A DNA stretch of 41,060 nt from Telluria aromaticivorans. GTDB taxonomy: Bacteria; Pseudomonadota; Gammaproteobacteria; Burkholderiales; Burkholderiaceae_D. Positions 40,948 through 41,060 of this stretch are shown here, piece after piece (the stretch's first letter is position 1; the number at the start of each line of letters is the position of its first letter). The DNA is taken from assembly GCF_013003915.1 (NCBI RefSeq), contig NZ_JABAIV010000015.1, forward strand, positions 1-41,060, given 5' to 3'. The position numbers and the translations under genes were made by a program. Below the pieces are notes generated by a model. That model was not told the DNA's origin. It saw nothing but the letters and a program-made list of their open reading frames with translations, and did no database searches.

Positions 40948-41060
40948 TGTAAGGGCAAAGTAGAAATGTCCGGTTTGGGCAAAGTAGAAATGTCTGCTTT
41001 TGCGATGTAGTTCATGCTGTCGACTCCGAAAAGTTTGGGGTCCAGCGTGAGCGAAACCGG
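40946..41060 (+). mobile_element. Left end of an insertion sequence, probably IS21 family (partial)
   Basis: The sequence starts TGTGTAA and carries two blocks GCAAAGTAGAAATGTC(C/T)G at 40955-40972 and 40979-40996, a 24-base period. These are the reverse complement of the blocks at 66-107. Beyond the blocks the two ends differ, so this looks like the other end of the same kind of element, in the same orientation as the copy at the left edge. The transposase gene would start at or beyond the window edge. The IS identity is inferred from end structure. Confidence 0.6.

Overview
The window is chromosomal DNA from a high-GC betaproteobacterium. The protein sequences, the order msrB-yciB-bolA-ppiC next to purL, the fused HyuA/HyuB-type 5-oxoprolinase and the selU/tesA pair point to Burkholderiales, most likely Oxalobacteraceae (Massilia/Duganella/Janthinobacterium type). 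That placement is inferred from protein resemblance; there is no rRNA in the window. Nearly all of it is coding. I found no tRNA, rRNA, CRISPR array, prophage or plasmid origin.

Layout: (1) 1-116 is the end of an insertion sequence, probably IS21 family; a matching opposite end starts near 40946, so about 40.8 kb of chromosomal genes lie between two IS copies. (2) 157-6286 is lipid and acyl metabolism: a bifunctional enoyl-CoA hydratase/3-hydroxyacyl-CoA dehydrogenase, a divergent unknown protein with a faint primase-like motif, a secreted M20 amidohydrolase and an acyl-CoA ligase. (3) 6554-11125 is a forward block: selO, msrB, yciB and bolA tightly packed, then two tandem secreted PpiC-type prolyl isomerases separated by a terminator. 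(4) 11284-15829 has a small disordered protein, a REP-like repeat pair and purL. (5) 16052-18853 has a response-regulator/TPR protein with an altered phosphorylation site and a PHB-depolymerase-family esterase. (6) 18861-31651 is a reverse-strand run of envelope genes: ABC ATPase, ABC permease fused to an M1 aminopeptidase, a 1749-residue secreted transglutaminase-like/Sel1/TPR protein, a DsbD-type thiol reductase and a secreted redoxin. (7) 31966-33237 is an AT-richer acetyltransferase-like gene, probably acquired. (8) 33248-40852 is 5-oxoprolinase, NAD(P)HX repair enzyme, an orphan LolD/YbbA-type ATPase, tesA and selU.

How the genes may work together: the forward block at 6.5-11 kb combines redox protection (SelO, MsrB), Fe-S or redox regulation (BolA), septation/envelope (YciB) and periplasmic folding (PpiC). 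The strongest candidate for an undescribed system is region 6. It encodes a secreted cysteine-dependent transglutaminase-like giant whose stop codon overlaps the start of a DsbD-type reductant importer, followed by a secreted redoxin and preceded by an ABC exporter fused to a zinc peptidase. The idea that DsbD and the redoxin keep the giant's catalytic cysteine reduced is inference. Divergent 5-oxoprolinase and NAD(P)HX-repair genes form a possible metabolite-repair pair.

Many long open frames antisense to the real genes come from GC-rich codon bias and were left out. Start sites were moved from the longest possible frame where a ribosome binding site or family N-terminus supported it, and this is stated in each entry.
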